39,099 bases of DNA from MGOM01 sp035455265 (GTDB taxonomy: Bacteria; Chloroflexota; Anaerolineae; Anaerolineales; E44-bin32): the NCBI GenBank assembly GCA_035455265.1, contig DATIFK010000128.1, positions 1 to 39,099 on the forward strand. Direction: 5' to 3'. The translations under genes and the position numbers were made by a program. Shown in pieces: positions 1 to 8,208 of the stretch (position 1 is the first letter of the stretch; each line of letters begins with the position of its first letter). A model generated the notes under the pieces. It made no database searches. It saw only the letters and a program-made list of their open reading frames with translations, and was not told the DNA's origin.

Positions 1-1578
1 TCCGGAATTCTTGCCGCTCGAGCCGGAGCCCTTCCAGCCTCCGAACGGCTGGAACCCCGGCCAGGCGCCCGTGGTGGATCCTTGAGGCCGATTGGCGTAG
101 GTCACGCCGGCCTGGATGTTGTCGAAGAACCACGCCGCTTCTTTCTCGGAACCGTAGAAGCCGGCCGTCAGCCCGTAGTCGACATCGTTGGCCAGGCGCA
201 TCGCCTCGTCCAGGCTTCCCACCGGATGGACGAAGGTGATCGGCAGGAACATCTCGTACTTCCACAGCCGGTGATTCACGGGGACGTCGGCGGCGAGTGT
301 CGGCTGGCAGAAAAAGCCCTTGCCGTAGGCACCGTCCGTCAAAACCTTCCCGCCGGAGAGGAAGCGTCCGGCGTCGGAAATCTCCTCGGTGAACTGTTTG
401 AACTGCTTGTACGAGTTGGCGTTGACGACCGGGCCCATGTAGACGCCCTTGTCGGTCGGATCGCCTACCACCAACTTCTGCGTCAGATCGACGAGGCGCC
501 CGACAAGCTTGTCGTAGACCGGCTGCTCGATGTAGACCCGGCTGTTGGCCGAGCACTTCTGACCTTGCAGCCCGAAGGCCGAGCGAACGATGCCGATGGC
601 GGCGCGCTCGAGGTCGGCGTGGCGTGAGACGATCGAAGGGTTCTTCCCGCCCATCTCCAGGATCGTCGGCCGCGGGTAGCGCCCGCCGGCGAAGGTCTTG
701 TAGATCTGCATGCCGACGTCGAACGAGCCGGTGAAGGTGATCCCGTCGACCTCACGGTTGGAGATCAGCTCCTGACCGATGGTCGAGCCGGGCCCGGTGA
801 CGTAGTTGAAGGCGCCGTCCGGCAGACCGGCTTCGCGGAGGCACTCCGCCAACAGGCGGACGGTCCAGGGCGTGTCGGAAGCCGGTTTCATCACGACGGC
901 GTTGCCGGCGACCAGGGCGGCGCCGGCGGGCCCGCCGGTCAGTGCCGACGGGAAGTTGAAGGGGCTGACGACGACCCATACGCCGTAGGGGCGCAGGGCG
1001 GACATGTTCTGCGCCCGGAATCCCTTCAATGGGTCCCGGCCCATCTCGACGAGATAGCCCTTGTTGGCTTCCATCTGGTCGCACGCGTAGCGAATCAGGT
1101 CGGCCGTTTCGGCGGCGTCGCCCAGCGCCTCCATGCGGTTCTTGCCCACCTCGAGCGCCATCACCGCGCCGATCTCATAGATGCGCTTGTCGATGATATC
1201 GGCCGCCTTGCGCATCAGGCGGACACGTTCCTTCCACCCCAGGCCGGCCCATTTGGGGAACGCCTGGCGGGCGGCCTGCAGCGCCTGGCGGGCGTGATCG
1301 GCTGTCCCCTTGGGGAAGCGGCCCAGCAACCAGTCCTGGTTGATCGGCGAGCGATCGTCGAACGTGGCGTCGGCGGAGACCTCCCGGCCGCCGATGATCA
1401 TCGAGTGATTCTTCCCCATCGAGCCTTTGATATCCGCCAGCGCCGCCTCGAAGCGCGCGTGCAGCTCCGGCGGTGGGTCGAACATCGTGGCATACGTCAG
1501 TTTGAAGGAAGACTTCTTGCGGGATGGGGAAGGTCGCTTGGCGCGGGACGTCTTGCGTCGCTGGGGCCGTGCAGGCAT
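1..1578 (-). CDS. pruA: L-glutamate gamma-semialdehyde dehydrogenase (P5C dehydrogenase), C-terminus cut by window edge
   Basis: NAD-dependent oxidation of glutamate-5-semialdehyde (from proline or arginine/ornithine breakdown) to glutamate. 526 codons are visible and the frame is open to base 1, so the last residues are missing. ALDH signatures are seen: N-terminal nucleotide-fold segment with PYGVWVVVSPFNFP, GFTGS, catalytic Glu308 in LEMGGKN and nucleophile Cys342 in GQKCSANSR. The 34-residue spacing is that of the monofunctional bacterial P5CDH group. The visible end (GWKGSGSSGKNSG) matches the family C-terminal region. ATG at 1578 is chosen because AGGAGG lies at 1584-1589, five bases upstream. 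The first ~25 residues are very basic and Ser/Lys-rich, an extension relative to the core. No proline dehydrogenase is in the window. Function of the family is established; substrate is by similarity. Confidence 0.93.
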   Translation of the reverse strand, partial: MPARPQRRKTSRAKRPSPSRKKSSFKLTYATMFDPPPELHARFEAALADIKGSMGKNHSMIIGGREVSADATFDDRSPINQDWLLGRFPKGTADHARQALQAARQAFPKWAGLGWKERVRLMRKAADIIDKRIYEIGAVMALEVGKNRMEALGDAAETADLIRYACDQMEANKGYLVEMGRDPLKGFRAQNMSALRPYGVWVVVSPFNFPSALTGGPAGAALVAGNAVVMKPASDTPWTVRLLAECLREAGLPDGAFNYVTGPGSTIGQELISNREVDGITFTGSFDVGMQIYKTFAGGRYPRPTILEMGGKNPSIVSRHADLERAAIGIVRSAFGLQGQKCSANSRVYIEQPVYDKLVGRLVDLTQKLVVGDPTDKGVYMGPVVNANSYKQFKQFTEEISDAGRFLSGGKVLTDGAYGKGFFCQPTLAADVPVNHRLWKYEMFLPITFVHPVGSLDEAMRLANDVDYGLTAGFYGSEKEAAWFFDNIQAGVTYANRPQGSTTGAWPGFQPFGGWKGSGSSGKNSG

Positions 1579-1728
1579 GGGAACCTCCTGGTGGTGGCGT
1601 GCCGGGGGATTCGGCCCGGACGCGAGGTGAGCGTCGGGCTCGAATGCACACCGGATTCCTCCGGGTTCGTTGTGGCAGGCCGAACGATTCGCCGCGTCCT
1701 TCGCGAAGCGCTCTCGACCTCGCCGCGA

Positions 1729-1757
1729 AGTATATCCGCGCCGCCAGCCGCCGTCAA
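1729..1757 (-). promoter_or_regulatory. Predicted sigma-70-type promoter of the P5C dehydrogenase gene
   Basis: On the minus strand: TTGACG (1752-1757), 17-base spacer, TATACT (1729-1734), about 150 bases before the ATG at 1578. A 10-base perfect palindrome CTTCGCGAAG at 1699-1708, just downstream of the expected start of transcription, is a possible operator, but nothing else supports that. Confidence 0.7.
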
Positions 1758-1763
1758 AAGCCG

Positions 1764-2258
1764 ATGTATACTGACGCTGGAATCGATGTGACCTGGGTCG
1801 AGGAGTCCATCTTCGCCGGCGGAGGTGACCATGTGCCGGCGACATGGGGAGATTTCGCCGCACAGACCGGCATCAGCGGCGTACTCCATCTTCGGCCGGA
1901 GTCGCCGGCGCCGTTTCAGGGACCGCCCCCGGCGCGTTTCCTGTGGCTTGCGGTGAGCGATGAGGCCGACGCGGCGGCCGACGATCGATGGTTGGCGGGC
2001 CGCTTCGTGGTCGATTGTCTGGCGGAAGGTCGTCGGGTGTTGCTGCACAGCAGCCTGGGACGTCACCGCACGCGCTGGGTGTATGTCGCCTACCGCATCC
2101 TGACGGGGGCTTCGCTGCAGGCCGCGCTGCGACGGGCGGCGCGCCGCCCCTGGATGGATCCGTATCGGACGGACGAGTCGGCTTGGGCGGCGTTCGCGGT
2201 GCGCGCCCGAGCTGCCAGGCCGGCGCAAGCGGCGCGCCCCGAAGGTCGCTCACCATGA
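1764..2258 (+). CDS. Dual-specificity/tyrosine-phosphatase-fold protein with catalytic Cys replaced by Ser
   Basis: 164 residues. The P-loop region reads VLLHSSLGRHRTRW (about 93-105). The Cys-based phosphatase signature is H-C-x-x-G-x-x-R, and here His95, Gly99 and Arg102 are kept but the nucleophile position is Ser96 (codon AGC, one base from TGC). The preceding beta-strand and helix (DVTWVEESIFAGG at the N-terminus, WLAVSDEADA near 61-70) fit the dual-specificity phosphatase fold. As it stands the protein should bind but not hydrolyse phospho-substrates, unless Ser works or the base is a sequencing error. ATG 1764 is chosen because homology-like sequence begins right after it; no strong ribosome site is seen and the frame is open further upstream. 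It overlaps the next gene by four bases (ATGA), implying translational coupling. Confidence 0.72.
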   Translation: MYTDAGIDVTWVEESIFAGGGDHVPATWGDFAAQTGISGVLHLRPESPAPFQGPPPARFLWLAVSDEADAAADDRWLAGRFVVDCLAEGRRVLLHSSLGRHRTRWVYVAYRILTGASLQAALRRAARRPWMDPYRTDESAWAAFAVRARAARPAQAARPEGRSP

Positions 2259-3028
2259 GCTCCCAGGACATCTACATCGGCATCGACCCGACCGCCGGGC
2301 GGCGCCCCTTCAGCCTGGCGGCGCTGAACGACGACCTGCGCCCGATCGCCTTCGAGGCGACGGATATCGACGGGGCGGCGGCTTTCGTCGAACGTTGGCC
2401 CCACGCTGTGGTGGCCGTCGACGCGCCGCAATCCCCCAATCGCGGCCTGATGCGTCAGGCCGGCCGCCGGCGCAGCTACGGCCTCAATCCCAAGAGCCGC
2501 ACCTTCGCCGAGTGGAAGGTGTGCGAATACGAGCTCCGCCGTCGCAACTTGCGCATCTACAGCACGCCCGGCCGCGCTGCCGACGCCCCCTTGTGGATGA
2601 GAGTCGGATTCGACCTGTACCGCCGGTTGCGCGAACTCGACTTCGAATTCCACCGGGTGGGCGAAAGCGCCGATGGCCCGACGATGATCGAGGTCCATCC
2701 GCACGCCTGTTTCGCCGTGCTGCTCGGGCATCGTCCTCTGGCCAAGGCTTCCTTGGAAGGGCGGCTGCAGCGGCAGATGACCCTGTACATCGAAGGCGTG
2801 GATGTCGCCAACCCGCTGCATGTGCTCGAAGAAATCTCGCGCCATCACCTGCTCAGCGGCGAACTGCCCCTCGAAGGTCTCCACTCGCATGACGAGCTCG
2901 ATGCCCTCATCGCGGCTTACACGGCGTTCCTCGTTCATCAGAAGCCGACGCGCCTGACCCAGCTGGGAGACCCCGAAGAAGGTCTGATCACTCTGCCGGC
3001 GGCTGCACTCAAGGATCACTACGCCTAG
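2255..3028 (+). CDS. DUF429 family protein (predicted RNase H-fold nuclease-like)
   Basis: 257 residues. Starts in the ATGA overlap with the upstream phosphatase-fold gene. DUF429 hallmarks seen: N-terminal IYIGIDPTAGRRPFSLAAL (acidic residue on the first strand), AVVAVDAPQSP around 60-70, a Tyr/Arg-rich middle with YSTPGR, MIEVHPHACFAVLLGH, and a C-terminal HDELDALIAAYTAFLVHQ helix with acidic residues. This layout resembles an RNase H-like active site with Asp/Glu spread along the chain. The biochemical activity of DUF429 proteins is not known to me. The tight pairing with a phosphatase-fold protein suggests joint action. Confidence 0.82.
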   Translation: MSSQDIYIGIDPTAGRRPFSLAALNDDLRPIAFEATDIDGAAAFVERWPHAVVAVDAPQSPNRGLMRQAGRRRSYGLNPKSRTFAEWKVCEYELRRRNLRIYSTPGRAADAPLWMRVGFDLYRRLRELDFEFHRVGESADGPTMIEVHPHACFAVLLGHRPLAKASLEGRLQRQMTLYIEGVDVANPLHVLEEISRHHLLSGELPLEGLHSHDELDALIAAYTAFLVHQKPTRLTQLGDPEEGLITLPAAALKDHYA

Positions 3029-3107
3029 GGGATGGCTCGAAGTCTCATCCGTCGGTGAGGGAGCTTCAAGTCCTGGAGGGCAACAAAACGCCCGGCCGGG
3101 AGGAACC

Positions 3108-4700
3108 ATGGCCTCACCTGCGGAAGCGTTCGTCCTCGCCATCGATCTTGGAACCTCGTCCTGCAAGGTGGACCTGGTCTCTGAGTCCGGCTCCATCGCT
3201 GGTCGCGAGGCCGAGCCGGTCCGGCTGACCCTGCTCGACGGCGGCGGGGCCGAACAAGACCCCGAGGAATGGTGGGCGATCTTCGAGCGCTGTGCGCGTC
3301 GCCTGCTGGCCCGCCGCCTTGTCCCGACCTCGTCGATCGTCGCCGTCTGTGCCGCGGCCCACGGCCTCGGCACGGTGCCGGTCGATCGTGCCGGGCGACC
3401 GCTGTCTCCGGCGCTGATCTGGCTCGACGCGCGCGGTCACCGATCAACGCTCCGGGCCGTCGGCGGCTTCCCCTCCCTCGAAGGCTATCAAGCCGTCAAG
3501 CTCCTGCGCTGGATCCGCCGGACGGGCGGCGCCCCAAACCTGAGCGGCAAAGATCCCTTCGGTCACATGCTCTTTCTCCGGGATGAACGGCCGGATGTCT
3601 ATCGGGCGGCCCACTGCTTCCTGGACGTCATCGGCTATCTCGATTTCCGGCTCAGCGGCCGCATGGTCGGAACCTGGGACGCGGCGGCGATGACCTGGAT
3701 GACGGACAACCGCGACCCTCAGCGCGTCCGCTACGACCCGGGGCTGGCGCGCATGGCCGGCCTCGACCTCCGCCAGCAGCCGGAGCTCGTACCGTCGACG
3801 CAAGTTCTGGGGCCTGTGCTGCCCGAAGTGGCCGAGGCGCTGGGCTTACCGCGCACCGTGCAGGTCGTCGCCGGATCGTTCGATCTGCCCGCCGCCGCCG
3901 TCGGTGCCGGTGCCGTCGATCCGTACGCCGCGCACCTTTCGATCGCCACGTCGTCGTTCCTGACGGTCCACGTTCCCTTCATGAAGACCGACATCTTGCA
4001 CGCCATGGCCTCGATGCCGTGCGCCGTGCCGGACCGCTACTTGTTGATGGCGGCCCAGGAGATCGCCGGCGGGTGCCTGACCTTCTTGCGCGACCGGCTG
4101 CTGTTCCCGCAGGACGACCTGGACTCCGACGCGCCGCCGTCGGATTTCTTCGATCGCCTCAATCGCCTGGCGGCCGCGTCGCCGCCCGGGAGTCGCGGCG
4201 TCGTCTTCCTGCCCTGGCTGTACGGAGAGCGTGCGCCCGTCGATGACCCATCGGCTCGCGGCGTCCTGTTCAATCTGTCGATGGACACGCACCGGGCGGA
4301 TCTCGCCCGGTCCGTCCTGGAGGGTGTCGCCCACAACACGCGCTGGATCCTGGGCCCCGTGGAGCGCTTCTGCGGGCGCCGTCTCGACACGATCCGCGCC
4401 GCCGGCGGCGGCGCCGACTCGGACCTGTGGTGCCAGATCATGGCCGACGTCCTTGACCGGACGATCCTACAGACGGATGGCCCGGCCCACGCCACTTCGC
4501 GAGGCGCGGCCTTCATTGCCTTCATGGGCCTGGGCCGGTTGAAGCCCGAGGAACTAGCCTCACGTGTGCGAGTCCGGCGTGTCTTCGAGCCGAACGCCGC
4601 GAACCGGGCCACCTACGATCGAGACTACGGTGTCTTCGAAGATCTGTACCGGCGGCTGCAGCCGGTGTTCCGGCGCATGAACAGCGGAACCAGGGGATAG
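3108..4700 (+). CDS. FGGY-family carbohydrate kinase (xylulokinase-like)
   Basis: 530 residues, normal for the family. It transfers phosphate from ATP to a sugar or polyol. Seen: N-terminal phosphate-binding strand AIDLGTSSCKVDL, a second domain strand VVAGSFDLPAAAVGAGAV carrying the probable catalytic Asp, and the C-terminal FGGY signature region with RAAGGGADSDLWCQIMADVLDR and TSRGAAFIAFMGLG. The second-domain motif reads GSFD rather than the usual G(A/G)GD of xylulokinases, so the sugar cannot be named. ATG 3108 follows GGGAGGA at 3098-3104. It lies in the same direction as the PLP lyase 127 bases downstream; joint transcription is plausible. Confidence 0.88.
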   Translation: MASPAEAFVLAIDLGTSSCKVDLVSESGSIAGREAEPVRLTLLDGGGAEQDPEEWWAIFERCARRLLARRLVPTSSIVAVCAAAHGLGTVPVDRAGRPLSPALIWLDARGHRSTLRAVGGFPSLEGYQAVKLLRWIRRTGGAPNLSGKDPFGHMLFLRDERPDVYRAAHCFLDVIGYLDFRLSGRMVGTWDAAAMTWMTDNRDPQRVRYDPGLARMAGLDLRQQPELVPSTQVLGPVLPEVAEALGLPRTVQVVAGSFDLPAAAVGAGAVDPYAAHLSIATSSFLTVHVPFMKTDILHAMASMPCAVPDRYLLMAAQEIAGGCLTFLRDRLLFPQDDLDSDAPPSDFFDRLNRLAAASPPGSRGVVFLPWLYGERAPVDDPSARGVLFNLSMDTHRADLARSVLEGVAHNTRWILGPVERFCGRRLDTIRAAGGGADSDLWCQIMADVLDRTILQTDGPAHATSRGAAFIAFMGLGRLKPEELASRVRVRRVFEPNAANRATYDRDYGVFEDLYRRLQPVFRRMNSGTRG

Positions 4701-4827
4701 CCCGTGGCGTCTGGACGTTCGGCTTCACGCGACGCTCGCGAGGATAGCGCCATCGGGAAGGCGGCCCCGACTGACGAGGCACGCCTCAGGGCGCGGGGCC
4801 GCGTGAGAACCTTCAAGGAGCGGAGCC

Positions 4828-6231
4828 ATGGAAGCAGATTTCTTCGGCGGCCTGCTGCAGGAGGTCGTGCAAAGCCTCAAGCCCTACCGTGAGACGCTCG
4901 AGCGTCGGTCGAAGCTGCCTGCAACCGGCTTGCCGCGTCAGGCGATCCTGCGCGAGGTTCGCCAGCTGAGCGATGAGGAAGCGCGCCGGTGGCGCGGCGG
5001 CAAGGTGTCCGGCGCGGTCTACCACGGCGACCCCGGCCACATCGAATTCCTGAACCAGGTGTACGCGCTCCAATCGCAAAACAACCCGCTGCACGCCGAT
5101 GTCTGGCCGAGCACCACCAAGTTCGAAGCCGAGATCGTCGCCATGACGGCGGCGATGCTGAGGGGGGAGGCGGCGCCCGAGGCCTGCGGCGTCGTCACGT
5201 CGGGCGGTACGGAGAGCATCCTGCTGGCGATGAAGGCCTATCGCGACTGGGGGCGGGCGGAGAAGGGTATCGAACGGCCGGGGATCGTGGCGCCGGTGTC
5301 GGCCCACGCGGCGTTCGACAAGGCCGCCGGATACTTCGATATGCCCATCTGCCGCGTGCCCCTCGGGCCGGATTTCCGCGCCGATGTCGATGCCGTGCGC
5401 GCGGCGCTGAAACCCGAAACCGTCGTTATCGTCGGCTCGGCGCCGCCCTTTCCCCACGGCCTGGTAGATCCCATCGAGGAGTTGTCGAATCTGGCGCTCG
5501 AGCGGGATATCGGCTTCCATACCGACGGCTGCCTCGGAGGTTTCCTGCTGCCGTGGGCCGAGCGGCTCGGCTATCCCGTCCCGGCTTTCGACTTCCGCCT
5601 TCCCGGGGTGACGTCGATCTCGGCCGACACCCACAAGTACGGCTATGCCGCCAAGGGGACGTCGGTGCTGCTCTACCGGACGAAGGAGCTGCGCCGGCAC
5701 GGCTACTTCTCGGTGCTGGATTGGCCGGGCGGGCTGTACTTCTCACCGACCATGGCCGGCAGCCGGCCGGGAGGCCTGAGCGCCGCCTGCTGGGCGGCAA
5801 TGCTGGAGATGGGCGAATCCGGCTACCTGGAAGCGGCGCGACGCATCCTCGAGACCGCCGCGTGGATCAAGCGCGAGCTGCGAAATCTGCCGGACATCGA
5901 GGTCATCGGGGATCCCCTGTTCGTCATCTCCTTCCAGTCGAAGACGCTGAACGTCTATCAGATTCTGCAGGCGATGGCCGAGCGCGGCTGGATCCTCAAC
6001 GGTCTGCATCTGCCCGCCAGCGCGCACCTGTGTGTCACGTTGCGCCACACCGAGCCGGGGGTGAAAGAAGCCTGGCTGGATGACCTGAGGGCTTCGATCG
6101 AGAAGGTGCGCGGCGATCCTCAGGCGCCCGAGGGCGTCGGGCCGGTCTATGGCCTGGCGGCGGCCGTCGAGACGCGCGGCATGGTGCGCGAAGTGCTCAA
6201 CTGGTACATGGATACGCTGTTCGAGGTGTGA
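4828..6231 (+). CDS. Sphingosine-1-phosphate lyase / group II PLP-dependent decarboxylase family
   Basis: 467 residues. PLP enzyme of the group II decarboxylase superfamily, closest in pattern to sphingosine-1-phosphate lyases: SGAVYHGD near 60, NPLHADVWPSTTKFEAEIVAM, VTSGGTESILLAMKAYRD (cofactor phosphate loop), FHTDGCLGGF, and SADTHKYGYAAKGTSVLLYR with Schiff-base Lys270. The lyase splits phosphorylated sphingoid bases to a fatty aldehyde and phosphoethanolamine. Unlike the eukaryotic enzyme there is no N-terminal membrane helix, as in known soluble bacterial versions. ATG 4828 follows AAGGAG at about 4816-4821. A glutamate- or tyrosine-decarboxylase-like activity is the alternative. The next gene encodes an EEP phosphodiesterase-domain membrane protein, compatible with lipid turnover. 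Confidence 0.85.
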   Translation: MEADFFGGLLQEVVQSLKPYRETLERRSKLPATGLPRQAILREVRQLSDEEARRWRGGKVSGAVYHGDPGHIEFLNQVYALQSQNNPLHADVWPSTTKFEAEIVAMTAAMLRGEAAPEACGVVTSGGTESILLAMKAYRDWGRAEKGIERPGIVAPVSAHAAFDKAAGYFDMPICRVPLGPDFRADVDAVRAALKPETVVIVGSAPPFPHGLVDPIEELSNLALERDIGFHTDGCLGGFLLPWAERLGYPVPAFDFRLPGVTSISADTHKYGYAAKGTSVLLYRTKELRRHGYFSVLDWPGGLYFSPTMAGSRPGGLSAACWAAMLEMGESGYLEAARRILETAAWIKRELRNLPDIEVIGDPLFVISFQSKTLNVYQILQAMAERGWILNGLHLPASAHLCVTLRHTEPGVKEAWLDDLRASIEKVRGDPQAPEGVGPVYGLAAAVETRGMVREVLNWYMDTLFEV

Positions 6232-6243
6232 GATCAGGAGAGT

Positions 6244-6318
6244 TCCCAGTTTCCCGTCGCCAGTTCCCAGTCCGTTCTTGGTATGGTTTGACTGGGAACT
6301 GGAAACTGGGAACTGGGT
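6244..6318. repeat. Heptad palindrome A (4 + 4 heptads)
   Basis: Left arm 6244-6271 is four exact 7-base units of form NNYCAGT (one is TTCCCGT). After a 19-base spacer the right arm 6291-6318 is four units ACTGGGA, ACTGGAA, ACTGGGA, ACTGGGT. The arms are inverted copies that can fold into a long hairpin. It starts 12 bases after the stop of the PLP lyase and ends 18 bases before the next ATG. No T-run follows, so it is not a standard intrinsic terminator. Confidence 0.9.
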
Positions 6319-6336
6319 ACCGAATGGGGAGGTTCG

Positions 6337-8208
6337 ATGAGTCGAGACTCTTGGACCCGCCTCGCCGGTATCACCTTGGTGATGCTGTTCATCCTCGAAG
6401 CACTGCGGACTCTATTCTCGACCACGTTCGGGATTCTCTACGACCAGGTCTTCGCCGGCTCGCCGACGGCCTGGCTGCCGGTCAGCCTGCTCCTGGTCGT
6501 CCTCAGCATGGGGGCTCCCCTCGTGGCAGACGCGCGCCGAATCCGGCAAGGGCTGTCGTGGCGGGCGGTCTTCGGCGTAACCGCCTCGCTGGCGCGCATC
6601 CCGATGACGGCGAACGACGCCGCCGTGCGCTTCCCCGCCTCGCTGGTCGTCGTGGCGGCCGGCGGGGCCTATCTGGCGACGGAGCTGCGGGCCAACCCGC
6701 GGCGCGCATGGACCGCCGCAGTCTTGGCGTTGGCGGGCGATCAACTCTTGCGGGTTGCCGGTGACACCTACGACCTGAGTCTCCAGCAGGGCTTCCTTCT
6801 CCCGCTCATCCTGCTGGCCGTCGCGGCATCGGTGTGTGTCGTTGCCGGCGCGGAGAAGGATGGGAGCGAAGCCGGCGTCCCGCTCGGCGCGCCCGCAGCC
6901 TTCGGTGCCCTCATCTTCCTGGAGACATCACTCCTTTCGGTGGCGAATGCCACCGCCCGTTGGAGCGGAGTGCCTTACGAAATCCTCGCTCCGGCCACGT
7001 TGGCTGTGACGCTTGTGTGTCTGCTCCCCGCGGTCGCCGATCTCGTCGCGACCACGTGGGTTCGCCTGAGTCTTCTGTGGATCCTTCCGGTGGGTTTGAT
7101 GTTGGGCGCGGCCGGGACGGGAGTGCTCGCCGGAGTCGGGCTGCTGCTGGCCCATGCTTCCGCGATCCTGACGTGGCGGGCCTGGACCGATTCCTCTCAG
7201 CGCCGGCGACGCCCTGGGGCTGCCGTCGCCTGGGCCATGGGTTTCTTCCTCATCCTCAACTTCGTCAACGCCTTTACCTTCACCTACCCTTACACGCTGC
7301 CCTTCCTGCGCGGATACGGATGGGCGGTCTACCTTGTGGCCGGCTTGGCCGCGGGACTTCCTCTTCTGCCGCCGCTGTCTGAGCCCACCGCCGCGCCGCG
7401 GCCGCGCTGGCCTGCACTGACCGGCGGGGTTGTCGTCGTGCTCGTATCCGCGATTCTGGTCTGGCCGCGCGCAACGGACGAGCGGGTCGACGTTCGAGCC
7501 GTCCGTGCTGCCACCTACAACATCCACTACGGCTATGACCAGCGCTGGGGCTTCAATCTGACGGAGCTGGCGAGCGCCATTCGCGCGGCAGGGGTCGATT
7601 TCATCGCCTTGCAGGAAGTCGACACCGGCCGCATGACCTCCTACATGGCCGACGACGCGTACTACCTGGCGCGTGCGCTGGGGATGCACCAGGCCTACTT
7701 GCCGACGGTCGAACGCCTCACCGGGATCGCCGTGCTGTACCGCGGCTCGAGCGAGTCGATCGAGCGCATCCTGGTGACAAGCCGGCAGGAGCAGACGGGG
7801 GTCGTCCACGTCGAAGCCGGTGTCGACGGCAGACCCTTCCACATGTTCGGCATCTGGATGGGCCTGTCGGATGAGGACACCCAGAGGCAGATCGAAGAGG
7901 CCCTGGCCTTCCTGGCGGACCGCGCCCCGGCGGCGTTCGGCGGGGATTTCAATGCCGAGCCGGACAGCCCTGTCGTCGAAAGGGTCCTGGCCGCCGGCCT
8001 GCACGATCCCTTTGCCGATCTGGACATCGATCCGGCGCCGCTGACCGACCCCGCCGTCGATCCGGACAAGCGCATCGACTACGTCTTCTTGCGCGGCGCA
8101 ACCCCGCGTCAGGCGTGGGTGTCGACGTCGCTGGCCTCGGACCACCGGATGGTTGTAGTCGAGCTCGACCTGACGCTGCCGCCGCTTCCGGACGTGGTGC
8201 GTCGCTGA
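6337..8208 (+). CDS. Polytopic membrane protein with C-terminal endonuclease/exonuclease/phosphatase (EEP) domain
   Basis: 623 residues. Residues ~8-385 hold about ten or eleven hydrophobic segments (for example LAGITLVMLFILEAL, WLPVSLLLVVLSMGAP, GFLLPLILLAVAASVCVVAG, WALTGG-type last helix near 365-385). Residues ~390-615 form an EEP (DNase I-like) domain with its ordered motifs: TYNIHYG, ALQEVD, GGDFNAEPDS, RIDYVFL and SDHRMVVVEL, so the metal and catalytic His/Asp/Asn positions are intact. The superfamily includes nucleases, phosphoinositide phosphatases and neutral sphingomyelinases. With a membrane anchor and a PLP lyase upstream, a phospho- or sphingolipid phosphodiesterase is plausible but unproven. 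ATG 6337 follows GGGGAGG at 6326-6332. Stop and next start overlap by one base. Confidence 0.85.
   Translation: MSRDSWTRLAGITLVMLFILEALRTLFSTTFGILYDQVFAGSPTAWLPVSLLLVVLSMGAPLVADARRIRQGLSWRAVFGVTASLARIPMTANDAAVRFPASLVVVAAGGAYLATELRANPRRAWTAAVLALAGDQLLRVAGDTYDLSLQQGFLLPLILLAVAASVCVVAGAEKDGSEAGVPLGAPAAFGALIFLETSLLSVANATARWSGVPYEILAPATLAVTLVCLLPAVADLVATTWVRLSLLWILPVGLMLGAAGTGVLAGVGLLLAHASAILTWRAWTDSSQRRRRPGAAVAWAMGFFLILNFVNAFTFTYPYTLPFLRGYGWAVYLVAGLAAGLPLLPPLSEPTAAPRPRWPALTGGVVVVLVSAILVWPRATDERVDVRAVRAATYNIHYGYDQRWGFNLTELASAIRAAGVDFIALQEVDTGRMTSYMADDAYYLARALGMHQAYLPTVERLTGIAVLYRGSSESIERILVTSRQEQTGVVHVEAGVDGRPFHMFGIWMGLSDEDTQRQIEEALAFLADRAPAAFGGDFNAEPDSPVVERVLAAGLHDPFADLDIDPAPLTDPAVDPDKRIDYVFLRGATPRQAWVSTSLASDHRMVVVELDLTLPPLPDVVRR

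Noticed and set aside
2090..3373. 427-codon minus-strand open frame
   Set aside because: Antisense to the DUF429 and FGGY kinase genes; no recognisable domain.
6244..6318. Heptad palindrome as an intrinsic terminator
   Set aside because: No T-run follows the stem, the stem is long and imperfect, and the same design occurs in front of operon-internal genes.
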